This document shows positions 49,046 to 59,302 of a DNA stretch of 64,000 nucleotides, piece after piece. Both the position numbers and the translations under genes were made by a program. The stretch lies in the NCBI RefSeq assembly GCF_014287895.1, contig NZ_JACOPP010000003.1:124001-188000 (forward strand), given 5' to 3'. The notes under the pieces were generated by a model. That model was given only the letters and a program-made list of their open reading frames with translations. It had not been told where the DNA came from and searched no databases. Every line of letters starts with the position of its first letter. The first letter of the stretch is position 1. This DNA is from Lawsonibacter hominis (lineage in GTDB: Bacteria; Bacillota; Clostridia; Oscillospirales; Oscillospiraceae).

Positions 49046-50233
49046 ATGGAGATCAACGGCGAGCAAGTCAACGAGATCGTCAATTACGCGCAGCTGGACC
49101 TTTCCCCGGAGATCATGAAGGCAATCGACAAGAAGGGCTATGTCCAGGCCACTCCTGTGCAGGCGGGCGCGATCCCCTATTTTATGGATTGGAAGGACGT
49201 GATTGCCAAGGCCCCCACGGGCACTGGCAAGACCTTTGCATTCGGTATCCCCATGGTGGAGCACGTCGACCCCGCCGGTGAGGATGTGCAGGCCCTGGTG
49301 CTGGCCCCGACCCGGGAGCTGGCCGTGCAGATCCAGGAGGAACTGCGGGACCTGTGTGAATTTAAGGAAGGGGTGCGCACGGTCTGCCTGTACGGCGGCG
49401 CGCCCATCGACAAACAGATCACTACGCTGAAAAAGCGGCCCCAGATCGTGGTGGCAACCCCGGGACGCCTGATGGACCATATGAAACGGCGCACGGTGAA
49501 GCTGGACAAGGTGCAGACCGTGGTGCTGGACGAGGCGGACCGGATGCTGGATATGGGCTTTGTCCGGGATGTGACCCGCATCCTGGACCAGATCAAGCAT
49601 CGCCGCAACCTGGGGATGTTTTCCGCCACCATCTCCCGGGAGGTCATGGATATCTCCTGGGTGTACCAGCGCGACCCTGTAGAGATCACCGTGCGTCCCG
49701 TGGAGGACTCCAAGCCGGATATCCAGCAGTACCGCATCGACCTGGACGGCCGGGAACAGAAGGTGGATACACTGGCCGCACTCATTACCCACGGCGGGTA
49801 TGAACGGGCCATCGCCTTCTGCAACACCAAAAATATGACCGACCGGCTGGCGGGGCTGCTGCAAATGCGGGGGATTTCCTGCCAGGCGATTCATGGGGAT
49901 ATCCAGCAGCGCATCCGGGAGAAGACGCTGGAGCAGTTCAAAAAGGGTGAAATGAAGGTGCTGGTGGCCACCGACGTAGCGGCCCGGGGCCTGGATATCG
50001 ACGATGTGGACGCGGTGTTTAACTACGACGTGCCCGATGAACTGGAGAATTACACGCACCGCATCGGCCGCACCGGCCGGGCCAAAAAACACGGCGTGGC
50101 CTATACCTTTGTAGCCACCATTACCGAGGGCATCCGTATGGACGATATCGTACGCAATACCCGCGCGGAAGTGCAGCGGCTGAAGTACGACAAGGACGGC
50201 TGCCTGATGCTGGTGGAAGAGAACGGCAGATGA
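49046..50233 (+). CDS. DEAD-box ATP-dependent RNA helicase
   Basis: This 395-residue helicase core has motif I APTGTGKT, motif Ia APTRELA, Ib ATPGRLMDHM, II DEAD in VLDEADRMLDM, III SAT, then domain 2 with ARGLDI and HRIGRTGR. There is no extended C-terminal RNA-binding tail. It is probably involved in RNA turnover or ribosome assembly. Confidence 0.93.
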   Translation: MEINGEQVNEIVNYAQLDLSPEIMKAIDKKGYVQATPVQAGAIPYFMDWKDVIAKAPTGTGKTFAFGIPMVEHVDPAGEDVQALVLAPTRELAVQIQEELRDLCEFKEGVRTVCLYGGAPIDKQITTLKKRPQIVVATPGRLMDHMKRRTVKLDKVQTVVLDEADRMLDMGFVRDVTRILDQIKHRRNLGMFSATISREVMDISWVYQRDPVEITVRPVEDSKPDIQQYRIDLDGREQKVDTLAALITHGGYERAIAFCNTKNMTDRLAGLLQMRGISCQAIHGDIQQRIREKTLEQFKKGEMKVLVATDVAARGLDIDDVDAVFNYDVPDELENYTHRIGRTGRAKKHGVAYTFVATITEGIRMDDIVRNTRAEVQRLKYDKDGCLMLVEENGR

Positions 50234-50262
50234 TTTAACCCAATTTATTGGAGCGGGACGTC

Positions 50263-51177
50263 ATGACACAAACACAGATGGAATATTTTGAGAAAGTATA
50301 CGAACTAAAGAACATTGCTAAGGCAGCTGAGGCCTTATTTGTCTCTCGGCCCGTAGTATCCCGTGCCATTCTGGGAATTGAGCATGAATTTGGTTGCAGG
50401 TTGTTTACCCGTTCCAAAACCGGAGTTGAGGTAACGGAGTCGGGTGAACTGATTCATGATATGCTTAAAAACATGACTAATCTCTACCAAGGGACGCGTC
50501 AGCACATTGTCCAATGTGGGGCTCTTTCAGATCAACGGCCAGAGATTCGCATTGGCATTTCACGTACCAACATCAATCGGCTGTATACATTGCTCTGTCT
50601 TCCGTTCATCAAGGCCCACCCTGATATCAATTTAAAGGTGTTGGAGTACCCCACAACACAAGTATGCGATGCCTTTCGGCGCAATGAGATTGACTTTGCA
50701 TTTTCTCCAAAGCAGCCGTATGGTTTCTCTTCCCTAGAATCACTGGATGTCTTTCACGACAAGATGTCCCTGTGCGTCAGCAAAACATTCCCTCTGGCCC
50801 AGAAGGATAGCGCCGACACTCAAGATCTGTCCGACTTGCCGCTGGCTTTGTTGGGGGTACCAGTAGCCGGGTTTGAACGTGTTTTAAAGACACGCTCAAT
50901 CTATATCGACCGTCTAAATGTCGTCTTGAAGACCTCCAGTGCCTCCTTGCTGCAGCAACTGACGGAAAGTGGTCAGGTGTGCTCTATTCTGCCCGAACAT
51001 ATGGTGGAGCACTGGGATCATGTAAAAGCGCTTCCACTATCGTTTTATCCGCCCATTACCCACAATATGTACTGGAATATTAGCCTGTCACATAATTCAG
51101 CCGCATCGGAATTCATTCGTTATGCCACAAAGATCATGTCTGACCGCCCGACCGGACGCGACAGTAGAAGACATTGA
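50263..51177 (+). CDS. LysR family regulator of the carboxylate island
   Basis: This 304-residue LysR protein has the HTH NIAKAAEALFVSRPVVSRAIL and an effector domain starting IRIGISRTNINRLYTLLCLP. The start MTQTQMEYF follows GGAG. It is transcribed toward the permease and enzyme genes and is noticeably AT-richer than the helicase gene before it. It probably activates the downstream operon on sensing its substrate. Confidence 0.88.
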   Translation: MTQTQMEYFEKVYELKNIAKAAEALFVSRPVVSRAILGIEHEFGCRLFTRSKTGVEVTESGELIHDMLKNMTNLYQGTRQHIVQCGALSDQRPEIRIGISRTNINRLYTLLCLPFIKAHPDINLKVLEYPTTQVCDAFRRNEIDFAFSPKQPYGFSSLESLDVFHDKMSLCVSKTFPLAQKDSADTQDLSDLPLALLGVPVAGFERVLKTRSIYIDRLNVVLKTSSASLLQQLTESGQVCSILPEHMVEHWDHVKALPLSFYPPITHNMYWNISLSHNSAASEFIRYATKIMSDRPTGRDSRRH

Positions 51178-51497
51178 AGACTTTTCGGATGTTATATGTG
51201 GTATCTGTTCCACTTCACCGAAACGCTGAAAGCGGTTCCTATCTAGGCGCCGCTTTCAGCGTTTCGCTGTATTTATTTGCACTTCTATCCGTAGCACAAG
51301 AGGTACGAATCGGTAAAGAAAGGTGCTTTTTAATAGCCGCCCCCCCCTTATAATATATTCAAACAGCGCGAATTCCAGCTGGAGAGTTATTTTAAGAGAG
51401 GGAGGAGGCATTCACATATCAGAGTAACACCACACCCCGCAGTCATAGTTCTTTGTACACAAAAATTGCTAGGCGAGCAGAAAGGTATGGTTGTAAT
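51178..51497 (+). promoter_or_regulatory. Terminator hairpin and putative activator-dependent promoter before the permease
   Basis: A perfect 17-bp stem CGAAACGCTGAAAGCGG with complement (51219-51266) is followed by CTGTATTTATTTG and ends the LysR transcript. A perfect TATAAT at 51349 has no recognisable -35, consistent with LysR activation of the permease operon. Confidence 0.55.
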
Positions 51498-52985
51498 ATG
51501 GGACAAGCAATTAGCGCACCCAAGAAATCTTCTGATAAGCTCTACTATGTATGGGTCGTAATTGGTCTATTCTTTATCTTCATTTTCGGTCGTGTGGTTC
51601 CTCCGTTCGCGGGTATTGATTCTGTAGGCGTCAGCATCATCGGCATCTTTATCGGTACCCTGCTGATGGTTTCCTTCGGCAACATGTCCTTCTGGCCCTT
51701 ATTGGTCGCTTTTATTGCTATGATTGACTGTGGTTTCTCCACGTCCGGTGATTTGCTTACCAGCTGGTTCGGCAATACAACCATTCAAATGCTGATTTGG
51801 CTGCTTGCCGTTACCGGAGCCGTTGCTGATTCCGGTGCAGTTCAGGTACTGGTCTACAAACTACTCTCTCTAAAAATCATCAAAGGTCGACCCAAGACAT
51901 TCCTGTTTATTCTATTCATCGGCTTCATGTTCTGTGCCCTGCTGCTGCAGGCTTCCACCGCTCTGGTCATCCTGTACCTTACCATTGTAGACGGAATCTG
52001 TAAAGCCTGCGACATCGAAGATGATAATGAATTGCGGCGCACGATGCAGCTGGGTGTCTACAACTCCGTGATGGGCATTTACATCCTCCCCTTCAAAATC
52101 GTCGGTGCTCTGGCTTTGGCCGAGGCTGCTCTGGAACCTGCCGGTTTGGCCTTTGACACCGGTGCCTATATCATCACCGCTGGTATCATCATCGTTGCTA
52201 TTATGCTGATTTACTGGGCTATTGTTTGCTTTGTCTGGAAGCCTGATATGACCAAGCTGAAGAATTTCAACTTCGAGGACATGAACCTTAAGCCCGAGCA
52301 GAAGAAGCTGAACCGTCGTCAAATTATCATGCTGGTTCTGCTGCTCGTCGGTGTTGTTTATCTGTTTGCCAGCACCTTCGCACCCGCCGGCGGCACTATC
52401 CGAGCCTTTACCGGAAAATACGGCAGCGTGTGGATCTGGGTCGGCCTCCTGGCCGTCATGTGCATAATCCGCATTGATGGCAAGCCCATGATTAACGGTG
52501 CCAAGGTCATGTCTGATAAGGTCCTGTGGGGGATTATTGCTATGGCCGGTTGCTTTTCCATCCTGGGCAACTGTATCGCTTCCGACACTCACGGCATTAA
52601 GACCGCAATTGCCAACCTCATTAACAACACCATCGGCACCCCCAGCGTCTTCGTTCTGGTCCTGTTCTCCGTGGTGCTGACTACCGTGGTCACCAACTTG
52701 ACCAGCGGCTTTGCCGCCTCCTACCCCTTGCTGGCGATCTGCCTCCCCATCGCTGCCACCATGCAGGCTAACGGAGTGATCAGCAGTGCCACTCCTCTGG
52801 CCACCGTCATCATCGCAAGTTCCTTCTTCGCTTACATGACCCCCGGAGCCATTATCTATGCCCCCATCTTGCTGGAGAAGCCCGGCATGACCAAGAAGTT
52901 TATTTGGACTAAGGGCTTGCTCGTTGTTGGCATCTTTATTGTTCTGGCAACTGCAGTCGGTACCATCTGCAGCTATATTCTGTAA
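51498..52985 (+). CDS. SLC13/DASS-like carboxylate permease
   Basis: This 495-residue protein has about twelve hydrophobic segments arranged as two repeats, with VTNLTSGFAASYPLLAICLP and FFAYMTPGAIIYAPILLEKP near the end. It resembles SLC13/anion permeases that take up di- and tricarboxylates with Na+ or H+. The start MGQAISAPKK is 15 residues inside the longest frame and has AAAGG upstream. It is the first gene of the catabolic operon. Confidence 0.78.
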   Translation: MGQAISAPKKSSDKLYYVWVVIGLFFIFIFGRVVPPFAGIDSVGVSIIGIFIGTLLMVSFGNMSFWPLLVAFIAMIDCGFSTSGDLLTSWFGNTTIQMLIWLLAVTGAVADSGAVQVLVYKLLSLKIIKGRPKTFLFILFIGFMFCALLLQASTALVILYLTIVDGICKACDIEDDNELRRTMQLGVYNSVMGIYILPFKIVGALALAEAALEPAGLAFDTGAYIITAGIIIVAIMLIYWAIVCFVWKPDMTKLKNFNFEDMNLKPEQKKLNRRQIIMLVLLLVGVVYLFASTFAPAGGTIRAFTGKYGSVWIWVGLLAVMCIIRIDGKPMINGAKVMSDKVLWGIIAMAGCFSILGNCIASDTHGIKTAIANLINNTIGTPSVFVLVLFSVVLTTVVTNLTSGFAASYPLLAICLPIAATMQANGVISSATPLATVIIASSFFAYMTPGAIIYAPILLEKPGMTKKFIWTKGLLVVGIFIVLATAVGTICSYIL

Positions 52986-53014
52986 TCTAACCCCATCATC
53001 AAAGGAGCACAACT

Positions 53015-54504
53015 ATGAAAGACACCTATGTCGAACCTTCCAGTACGTTGGAAATATACGAAGAGTGTGACATATTGGTGGTGGGCAGTGGTGCTGCAGG
53101 GCACTCCGCCGCCATCGCCGCCGCCCGCGCCGGCTGTAAAGACATCGTACTGATGGAACGTTATGGATACTCTGGCGGCGATGTCACCGGGGGTTATGTC
53201 ATCATGGTACCCAACCTGTCCTGGTACGATAAGCAGTTTGTGCGCGGGCTTCAGGAGGAGTGGTTTACCCGTCTGGAGCCCATTCCTCAGGCCGTCCGCG
53301 GGCCCAAAGGTAACCAGCTGGCAGCACCGACCCTGTGCTGATTGACGCATGGAAAGCCGTCCACGACTGCGTGAGCCGCAGTGGTCACGAGGGTGCCAAG
53401 CCCAGCTGCCTGGTGCGCGCCGTCTACTACGAGCCCAACCAGCTGAAGATCGAGATGGACAAGATGCTTCTGGAGCATCAGGATTCCATTCGCGTCATGT
53501 ATCACAGCTGGGGCTGCAAGCCCATCCTGGAGGACGGTGCCGTCAAGGGCGTCATCTTCGAGAGCAAGGAGGGGCGCAAGGTAGTTATGGCCAAGGTGGT
53601 CGTTGACGCCACCGGTGACGGTGATTTGTTCAGTCAGACCGGCGCGCCCTACAAGAGTTTGGCCGATGGTGAGACCCGTTCCAGTACCACCGCTTTGGTC
53701 TGGCGCATCGCCGGCGTCGACTGGGAGGCATTTGAACAGTGGAAGCGCACCCGGCCCGAGGCATTGGGGGCCCTGCGCGCCCAATTGAGTAAGGTGGCCG
53801 GTTTCCGCAGCTCTGCCCTGCCCACCAATCAAAACGATATGTGTTGGATCAACAACTGGCACCCCAACATGGACTGCACCAAGATCGCCGACCAGACCAA
53901 GACTGAGATGGAGACTCGTGCCACTATGCGGGATGTGTTGGCTTATCTGAAGGAAGCCATCCCAATGGCCTTCCACAACGCCTATCTCTATGATATCGCC
54001 CCTCAGCTGGGTACCCGTTGCTCCCGCCGCCTGCAGGGCGAATACATCATGACCTCCGATGATTTTGCCTTTGCCAAAAAACACGATGACGTCATTGCCT
54101 GGCACTCCACCATCTGTCAAATCAACGACTGCGGTCCTGTGGAGATTCCCTACCGGGCCATCCTGCCCCAGCGGGTGGATAACCTGCTCTGCCCCGGCCG
54201 CCATCTGTCCGCCGACGACGTGGCCATCGACTGGCTGAACCTGATCCCTCAGTGCGTAGGCACCGGACAGGCCGCCGGCATTGCCGCCGCTGTGGCAGTC
54301 GCCGATGGTACCACTGTCCGCAGTGTGGATATCAAGAAGGTACAGGATATCCTGTGCGACCAGGATGTGCCCCTGCCCCGCAACGCCAAGACCGATCCTT
54401 CCTACACTGAATGCTGTGAGCAGCACGAATATGGCCTGTATACCGGACTGGCTCAAAAGGCCCGCGAGAGCGCCGGCGGTATGAAGGCCTACCGCCAGTG
54501 GTAA
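53015..54504 (+). pseudogene. FAD-dependent oxidoreductase (FAD_oxidored family), frameshifted
   Basis: The first 108 codons (to 53341) encode the FAD-binding start ILVVGSGAAGHSAAIAAARA. From about 53320 the homology continues in another frame to 54504, ending like its paralogue with PYRAILPQRVDNLLCPGRHL. At 53319-53321 the sequence reads CTGGCAGC where the paralogue implies CTGGGCAGC, so one G is missing. The reading is otherwise intact, so this is a recent lesion, a sequencing error or, less likely, a programmed shift. The family oxidises or reduces carboxylate-type substrates; the exact one is unknown. Confidence 0.75.
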
Positions 54505-54576
54505 ACCTATCCCTATCCCACATCCTGTAACGACCGATCAGTCACCCGATCTTGCGAATGGAGGTACATAGAGACA

Positions 54577-56109
54577 ATGACAACCAAGACTTATACCGAG
54601 ACCAATGCGGTCCCCTATTATGACGAATGTGACGTCCTTGTGGTCGGTAGCGGCTGTGCCGGTCACAGCGCCGCCATCGCCGCCGCCCGCGCCGGTTGTA
54701 AGAATATCATTTTGATGGAGCGTTACGGCTACTCCGGCGGAGACGTCACCGGAGCCTATGTGCTGATGGTACCCAAGCTGTCCTGGTACAATCAGACCTA
54801 TGTCCGGGGTATCCAGCAGGAGTGGTTCGACCGTCTGAAGGTGATCCCGGGCGCGGTGCTGGGCCCCGAGCCCGAGGAAGTGGGCTCCAGTGATCCCGTG
54901 TTGGTCAACCTCTGGGGTTCCTACATGGGCGGTGTCACCCGCCCCAATACCACCGGCGTGGCCAACAACCGAAACAATGCCAACAGCATCAACGACATGG
55001 ACAAGCGCGTGGTCAATGCCGTCTGTTATGATGCCGACGAGCTGAAAATCGAGATGGATGCCATGTTGCTGGAACACAAGGACGCCATCCGGGTCCTGTA
55101 CCACTGCTGGGGCACCAAGCCCATCATGGAGGACAATGAGATCAAAGGCGTGATTTTTGAGAGCAAGGAGGGCCGCCGGGCCATCTCTGCTAAGGTAGTC
55201 ATTGACGCCACTGGCGACGGCGATATCTTCCGCCAGGCAGGGGCCCCCTTTGCCGGCCTTGCCGACACCAGAATGCGCTCCAGCGCCACATCGCTCGGCT
55301 GGCGTGTGGGCGGCGTCAACCACGAGGCATTCTATGAGTGGAAGAAGGCCAATCCTCAGGTGTTTGAGGCTATGCGCGCCATGATCACCAAACGCACCGG
55401 CTTTATGACTGGCCTGAACCCTGAGAGCCGCGACGGCGTCTACTGGGCTTCCAACTTCCACCGTAACCGCGACTGTGCCAACATCAAGGATATGACTTAT
55501 ACTGAGATCATCACCAGAAGCACCATCCGCGAAATCCTGGACATCTACAAAAAGTATTGCCCCATTGGGTTCAAAGACGCCTATCTGTACGATATTGCTC
55601 CCCAGCTGGGCTGCCGCTGCAGCTACCGTCTGGTGGGTGAGTATGTCATGTCCCCCAAGGACTGGGCCTTTGCCGCCAAGCACGACGACGTCATTGCCTG
55701 GCACTCCACGGTCAGCAGCGTGAACGACGGTGCCCCTGTGGAGATCCCCTACCGCGCTATTCTGCCCCAAAAGGTAGATGGTATGCTGTGTCCGGGACGC
55801 CACATCTCTACGGATGACGTGGCCATCGATTGGGTCAACCTGATTCCCCAGTGCATCGGTACAGGCCAGGCCGCCGGTATCGCCGCCGCTGTGGCGGTAG
55901 CCGACGGTACCACCGTACGCAGCGTGGATATCAAAAAGGTTCAGGATATTCTGGTACGGCAGGGCGTGCCCCTGCCCCGCCGCGGCGACGTGGATCCCGC
56001 CCTCACCCAAAACTGTGAGGAGCACGAGTACGGTATGTATACTGAGGTCTCTAAGAAGATGCGTGAGGAGATGTCTCTGGACAAGGATTTCATCGCCAAT
56101 TTTCAATAA
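54577..56109 (+). CDS. FAD-dependent oxidoreductase (FAD_oxidored family)
   Basis: This 510-residue flavoprotein is an intact paralogue of the preceding gene. The FAD motif is VLVVGSGCAGHSAAIAAARA, followed by GYSGGDVTGAYVLMVPKLSW; the C-terminal FAD-closing segment is CPGRHISTDDVAIDWVNLIP then GTGQAAGIAAAVA. There is no signal peptide, so it is cytoplasmic. Flanked by an SLC13-type permease and MmgE/PrpD enzymes, it probably performs a dehydrogenation or reduction on a di- or tricarboxylate. Confidence 0.85.
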   Translation: MTTKTYTETNAVPYYDECDVLVVGSGCAGHSAAIAAARAGCKNIILMERYGYSGGDVTGAYVLMVPKLSWYNQTYVRGIQQEWFDRLKVIPGAVLGPEPEEVGSSDPVLVNLWGSYMGGVTRPNTTGVANNRNNANSINDMDKRVVNAVCYDADELKIEMDAMLLEHKDAIRVLYHCWGTKPIMEDNEIKGVIFESKEGRRAISAKVVIDATGDGDIFRQAGAPFAGLADTRMRSSATSLGWRVGGVNHEAFYEWKKANPQVFEAMRAMITKRTGFMTGLNPESRDGVYWASNFHRNRDCANIKDMTYTEIITRSTIREILDIYKKYCPIGFKDAYLYDIAPQLGCRCSYRLVGEYVMSPKDWAFAAKHDDVIAWHSTVSSVNDGAPVEIPYRAILPQKVDGMLCPGRHISTDDVAIDWVNLIPQCIGTGQAAGIAAAVAVADGTTVRSVDIKKVQDILVRQGVPLPRRGDVDPALTQNCEEHEYGMYTEVSKKMREEMSLDKDFIANFQ

Positions 56110-56264
56110 ATAATCGACAAAGATAATGTGAGTGATAATTCACTTTGGGCGTATTTGCTTTCAGCTTCTAATCATCAGTAACCTGTCGGATGCGGTCTGG
56201 CGGACTCCTCTACAGACACGGTGGAGTCCGTCGGCCGCTCTGATTATAGACGGAGGAACATTTT

Positions 56265-57665
56265 ATGGGTAAAGTTTCTAATGCGTTTATTGATTTTGCC
56301 TGCGAATACAGCAACTACAATAAGCTTCCGGAGCGTGTGATCCAGGGGGCCAAAAAGGTGCTTTTGGACGGAATTGGAGACGCGCTGGGCGGGATCTCGT
56401 CGGACAAGGGTAAAATCGGTGTTTCTATGGCCCGCGCAATGGGCGGTGTGCCACAATCTACGCTCATCGGAATCGGCGGCAAGTACTCTGCTCCGGTGGC
56501 GGCCTTTGCAAATGCAGAGATGCTGAACGGTCTTGATCTGGATCCAGTGCCCCACATTCCACCCATCGTCGTCCCTGCCCTATTGGCAGTGGCGGAAGCT
56601 CAGGGAGCCAGTGGCAAGGAATTGCTGGCTGCGCTCAGCGTTGGCCAGGAGGTAGCGCGCCGCCTCAGCCGGGTTCTGCTGTCCATCATGACCGTTTCCG
56701 TTATGAAATGTGGTAAGACTCCAGATATTTTTGGCAACAGCAACGAGCACATTATTGGCGCCGCGGTGGGCAACGGCATCTTGATGGGGCTTGACCGCGA
56801 GCAAATGGCCCATGCCATCGCCATCTCGGCATACTTCTGTAGCTTGCCTGTTTGCCGTGACTGGGAGTCCACCATGCCAAAATCCATGATTAAGTATGTG
56901 CCTGTCTCCTGGATGGCCCAAGGCTCTGTCCAGGCCGCCCAGCTGGCCAAATTCGGCTATACAGGAAACAAGGAGACCTTGGACACGGATCTGGGCTTCC
57001 CTGCCATCTACTGCCGCGAGGAGGGGGTTTGGGATCCAGACAAGGTGATCGAGCGGCTGGGCGAGGAATGGTTCTCCACTGCGTACAGCTTCAAACCCTA
57101 CCCCTGCTGCCGCTATCTGCATAGCGTGCTGGACTGCTTCTATAAGCTCCTGGGGAAATACCGCTTCGCCCCTCATGAGATTGAGTCTGTGGACTGTTAT
57201 ACCAGTGCCTTTGTGGCGCATCCTGACCAATACGCCGTGGAAAACCAAATTGATGCCCAATTCAGTGGCCCCTACTGTATCGCCTTGGCGGCCATGAACT
57301 ACAAGCCAGGCCCTGCGTGGCAGGACACCCAGGCCCTGACCGATCCAGCCATCCACGACTTTATGCACAGAGTCAAGATGCATGTCGCCCCCGAGTACGC
57401 CGAACATAAGAAGAAAGACCAGCGCTCCTGGTATGGCCGGGTGGAGGTCCATGCCCGCAGTCAGGTATTCACGGAAGAAACCCTCTACTCCAAGGGCACT
57501 AACATGGAGGGGTGGGAATTGTCCGACGAAGAATTCTATGATCGTTTCCGTACGTGTGCTTCAGTGATCCTTCCTAAATACAAAATAGAGCGGGCAATTG
57601 AGATTATAGAACACATCGAAGACTATCCCAGTTTAGACAAGCTGATGGAGAATATCACGCTGTAA
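56265..57665 (+). CDS. MmgE/PrpD family protein 1
   Basis: This 466-residue protein matches MmgE/PrpD (2-methylcitrate dehydratase, cis-aconitate decarboxylase, iminodisuccinate epimerase group). Family features include NAEMLNGLDLDPVPHIPPIV near residues 85-105, the Gly/Ala-rich SVGQEVARRLSRVL and the KPYPCCRYLHSVLDCFY segment. The usual His-Asp pair appears as LDLDPVPH. AGACGGAGGA precedes the ATG. It probably dehydrates, decarboxylates or epimerises a tri- or dicarboxylate. Confidence 0.85.
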   Translation: MGKVSNAFIDFACEYSNYNKLPERVIQGAKKVLLDGIGDALGGISSDKGKIGVSMARAMGGVPQSTLIGIGGKYSAPVAAFANAEMLNGLDLDPVPHIPPIVVPALLAVAEAQGASGKELLAALSVGQEVARRLSRVLLSIMTVSVMKCGKTPDIFGNSNEHIIGAAVGNGILMGLDREQMAHAIAISAYFCSLPVCRDWESTMPKSMIKYVPVSWMAQGSVQAAQLAKFGYTGNKETLDTDLGFPAIYCREEGVWDPDKVIERLGEEWFSTAYSFKPYPCCRYLHSVLDCFYKLLGKYRFAPHEIESVDCYTSAFVAHPDQYAVENQIDAQFSGPYCIALAAMNYKPGPAWQDTQALTDPAIHDFMHRVKMHVAPEYAEHKKKDQRSWYGRVEVHARSQVFTEETLYSKGTNMEGWELSDEEFYDRFRTCASVILPKYKIERAIEIIEHIEDYPSLDKLMENITL

Positions 57666-57711
57666 TTCCGGTCCTGCCCCGCTTAAACCGGACTGAAAGA
57701 GGTGCCTGTGT

Positions 57712-57864
57712 ATGACAGACGCAGATAAAACTGACGAAGTCCCTGAGCCCGCCGCCGCTGAAATTGCCGAGCATTGCTCGACTAGTTTTTACCTTGAATT
57801 GCTGGATCTTCCCGCCTGTAAGCGCGGCCGGCCGTGTGATCTCTGTGGGCGGTGTGAGCACTAA
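57712..57864 (+). CDS. Candidate 50-residue cysteine-rich small protein
   Basis: An ATG preceded by AGAGGTG (7 bases) opens a 50-codon frame lying wholly between the two MmgE/PrpD genes. The N-terminal half is acidic (MTDADKTDEVPEPAAAEIAE). The C terminus holds four cysteines in CKRGRPCDLCGRCEH (C-x5-C-x2-C-x2-C), a plausible metal or Fe-S site. No family was recognised. Position, ribosome site and cysteine spacing support it, but it may be chance. Confidence 0.4.
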   Translation: MTDADKTDEVPEPAAAEIAEHCSTSFYLELLDLPACKRGRPCDLCGRCEH

Positions 57865-57907
57865 GCTGTCGTATCATAGCTATATAGGATACAAGGAGTT
57901 GACCATT

Positions 57908-59302
57908 ATGAGCAACGAGCGCTACGCTCCGCCGAAGGTGACCGACCTTCTCTGTAAAACCGTTGTAAATACTAAATTCGAACACCTGAGCGACTGGAAC
58001 GTGAAGTGCTTCAAGGACCGACTGCTGGATACCACGGGCTGTCTGTTCGGCGGTGCCATCGTCAAAGACAACCAAGTCCTCACCGATCTTCTGTATAGGT
58101 GGGGCGGTGCTGGGGAGGCCCCTGTCTTTTTGCATGGCTTTCGTACCCCGCTTCCCAATGCGGTGTTGCTCAACTGCGTGACCACCCGCTCCAACGACTA
58201 TGGCAGCATGGCCTTCAAAATCTTCGGCGAGACGCTTCCTTCCCATGTGGGTGAGACTTTGATCCCTCTGAACCTGACGTTGGCTGATGCCTATGGTGTC
58301 AGCGGCGCTGATTTTATTGCCCATAACGTGGCTGCGGAGGATATGACGGCACGTCTGCTCTATTCCCTGCGTAGACGCTGGCCCTATGATATGCTCCTGG
58401 TATCCTCCGCCGCGGCCGCTCTTACATCGCGTTACTATGGTTTGGATGCTGCCCAAACCAAGGCTGCCCTCTCTTATGCCGCCACCAACAGCACCGATCC
58501 CGCCAACGCGTACTATGACTATTCCCAAGAGTTTAAATACCACAACGGAGAAAGTGCCCGATGCGGCATTATGTCCTGCGAGTTGGCTAAGGGTGGATGG
58601 AGTGGTCTGTCCGATCCGTATTTTGGACATTGGGGTCTGGCTGTCCGAAACGACAATGATGAATTATCGCCCAATTACGAGAAATGTATCGAAGGGTTGG
58701 GAACAGAATATTTTACTGAGGGCTGTTTCAAGCGTTTTCCCTGCGGCATTCCGAATACCGGGGCCTGTATTGCCGCCATGAAGGTACGCAGGCAGTTTGA
58801 AGGTTGCTACAAGTTAGCTGATATCAGTCGGGTGGATGTGGATCGATCCGGGAACATTCGCTACAACTACTATGCAGCGCCTTTCAGCAGTCCAACTCAG
58901 ATCAACGCTCTTTTCTGCCGTCAGTTCAACGTCTGTTGTGTCCTGTATCATGGGGATATACGGATAGAGTATATACAGTCAGAAGCGCTTCAGAGCACCC
59001 CCGAACTTCTGGAGTTGGTTCAAAAGTCTACATCCGGGGTCTGTCCATTGCCTAGTGGCCAAACCGACCCCTTTTTCCGAGTCCGCGTCACCATGAAGGA
59101 TGGCGCCGTGTTTGAGGATGCAGAGCCTGCCATTTTCAACACGTCTTATCCGACTCAAGAAGAAATTATCGGAAAATTCCGTAAACAGGTTCAGGCCTAC
59201 GGCAAGCTGCCCAAGGCGGCGGAAGAAAAAATTATCGATTTGGCCCTGCATATCGAAACGCTTTCTGATATGCGGGAGTATACTTCTCTCTTAATGGGGT
59301 AA
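57908..59302 (+). CDS. MmgE/PrpD family protein 2 (divergent)
   Basis: This 464-residue divergent homologue of the preceding enzyme shares the domain layout: FKDRLLDTTGCLFGGAIVKD at the start, VTTRSNDYGSMAFKIFGE, and FKRFPCGIPNTGACIAAMKV in the place of KPYPCCRYLHS. AAGGAG lies 7 bases before the ATG of MSNERYAPP. Two unequal MmgE/PrpD proteins in tandem suggest either a heteromer or two successive steps. Confidence 0.8.
   Translation: MSNERYAPPKVTDLLCKTVVNTKFEHLSDWNVKCFKDRLLDTTGCLFGGAIVKDNQVLTDLLYRWGGAGEAPVFLHGFRTPLPNAVLLNCVTTRSNDYGSMAFKIFGETLPSHVGETLIPLNLTLADAYGVSGADFIAHNVAAEDMTARLLYSLRRRWPYDMLLVSSAAAALTSRYYGLDAAQTKAALSYAATNSTDPANAYYDYSQEFKYHNGESARCGIMSCELAKGGWSGLSDPYFGHWGLAVRNDNDELSPNYEKCIEGLGTEYFTEGCFKRFPCGIPNTGACIAAMKVRRQFEGCYKLADISRVDVDRSGNIRYNYYAAPFSSPTQINALFCRQFNVCCVLYHGDIRIEYIQSEALQSTPELLELVQKSTSGVCPLPSGQTDPFFRVRVTMKDGAVFEDAEPAIFNTSYPTQEEIIGKFRKQVQAYGKLPKAAEEKIIDLALHIETLSDMREYTSLLMG

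Noticed and set aside
53335..53350. Reading the TGA after the short FAD frame as selenocysteine
   Set aside because: The homology continues in a different frame, not past the TGA, so this is a frameshift.
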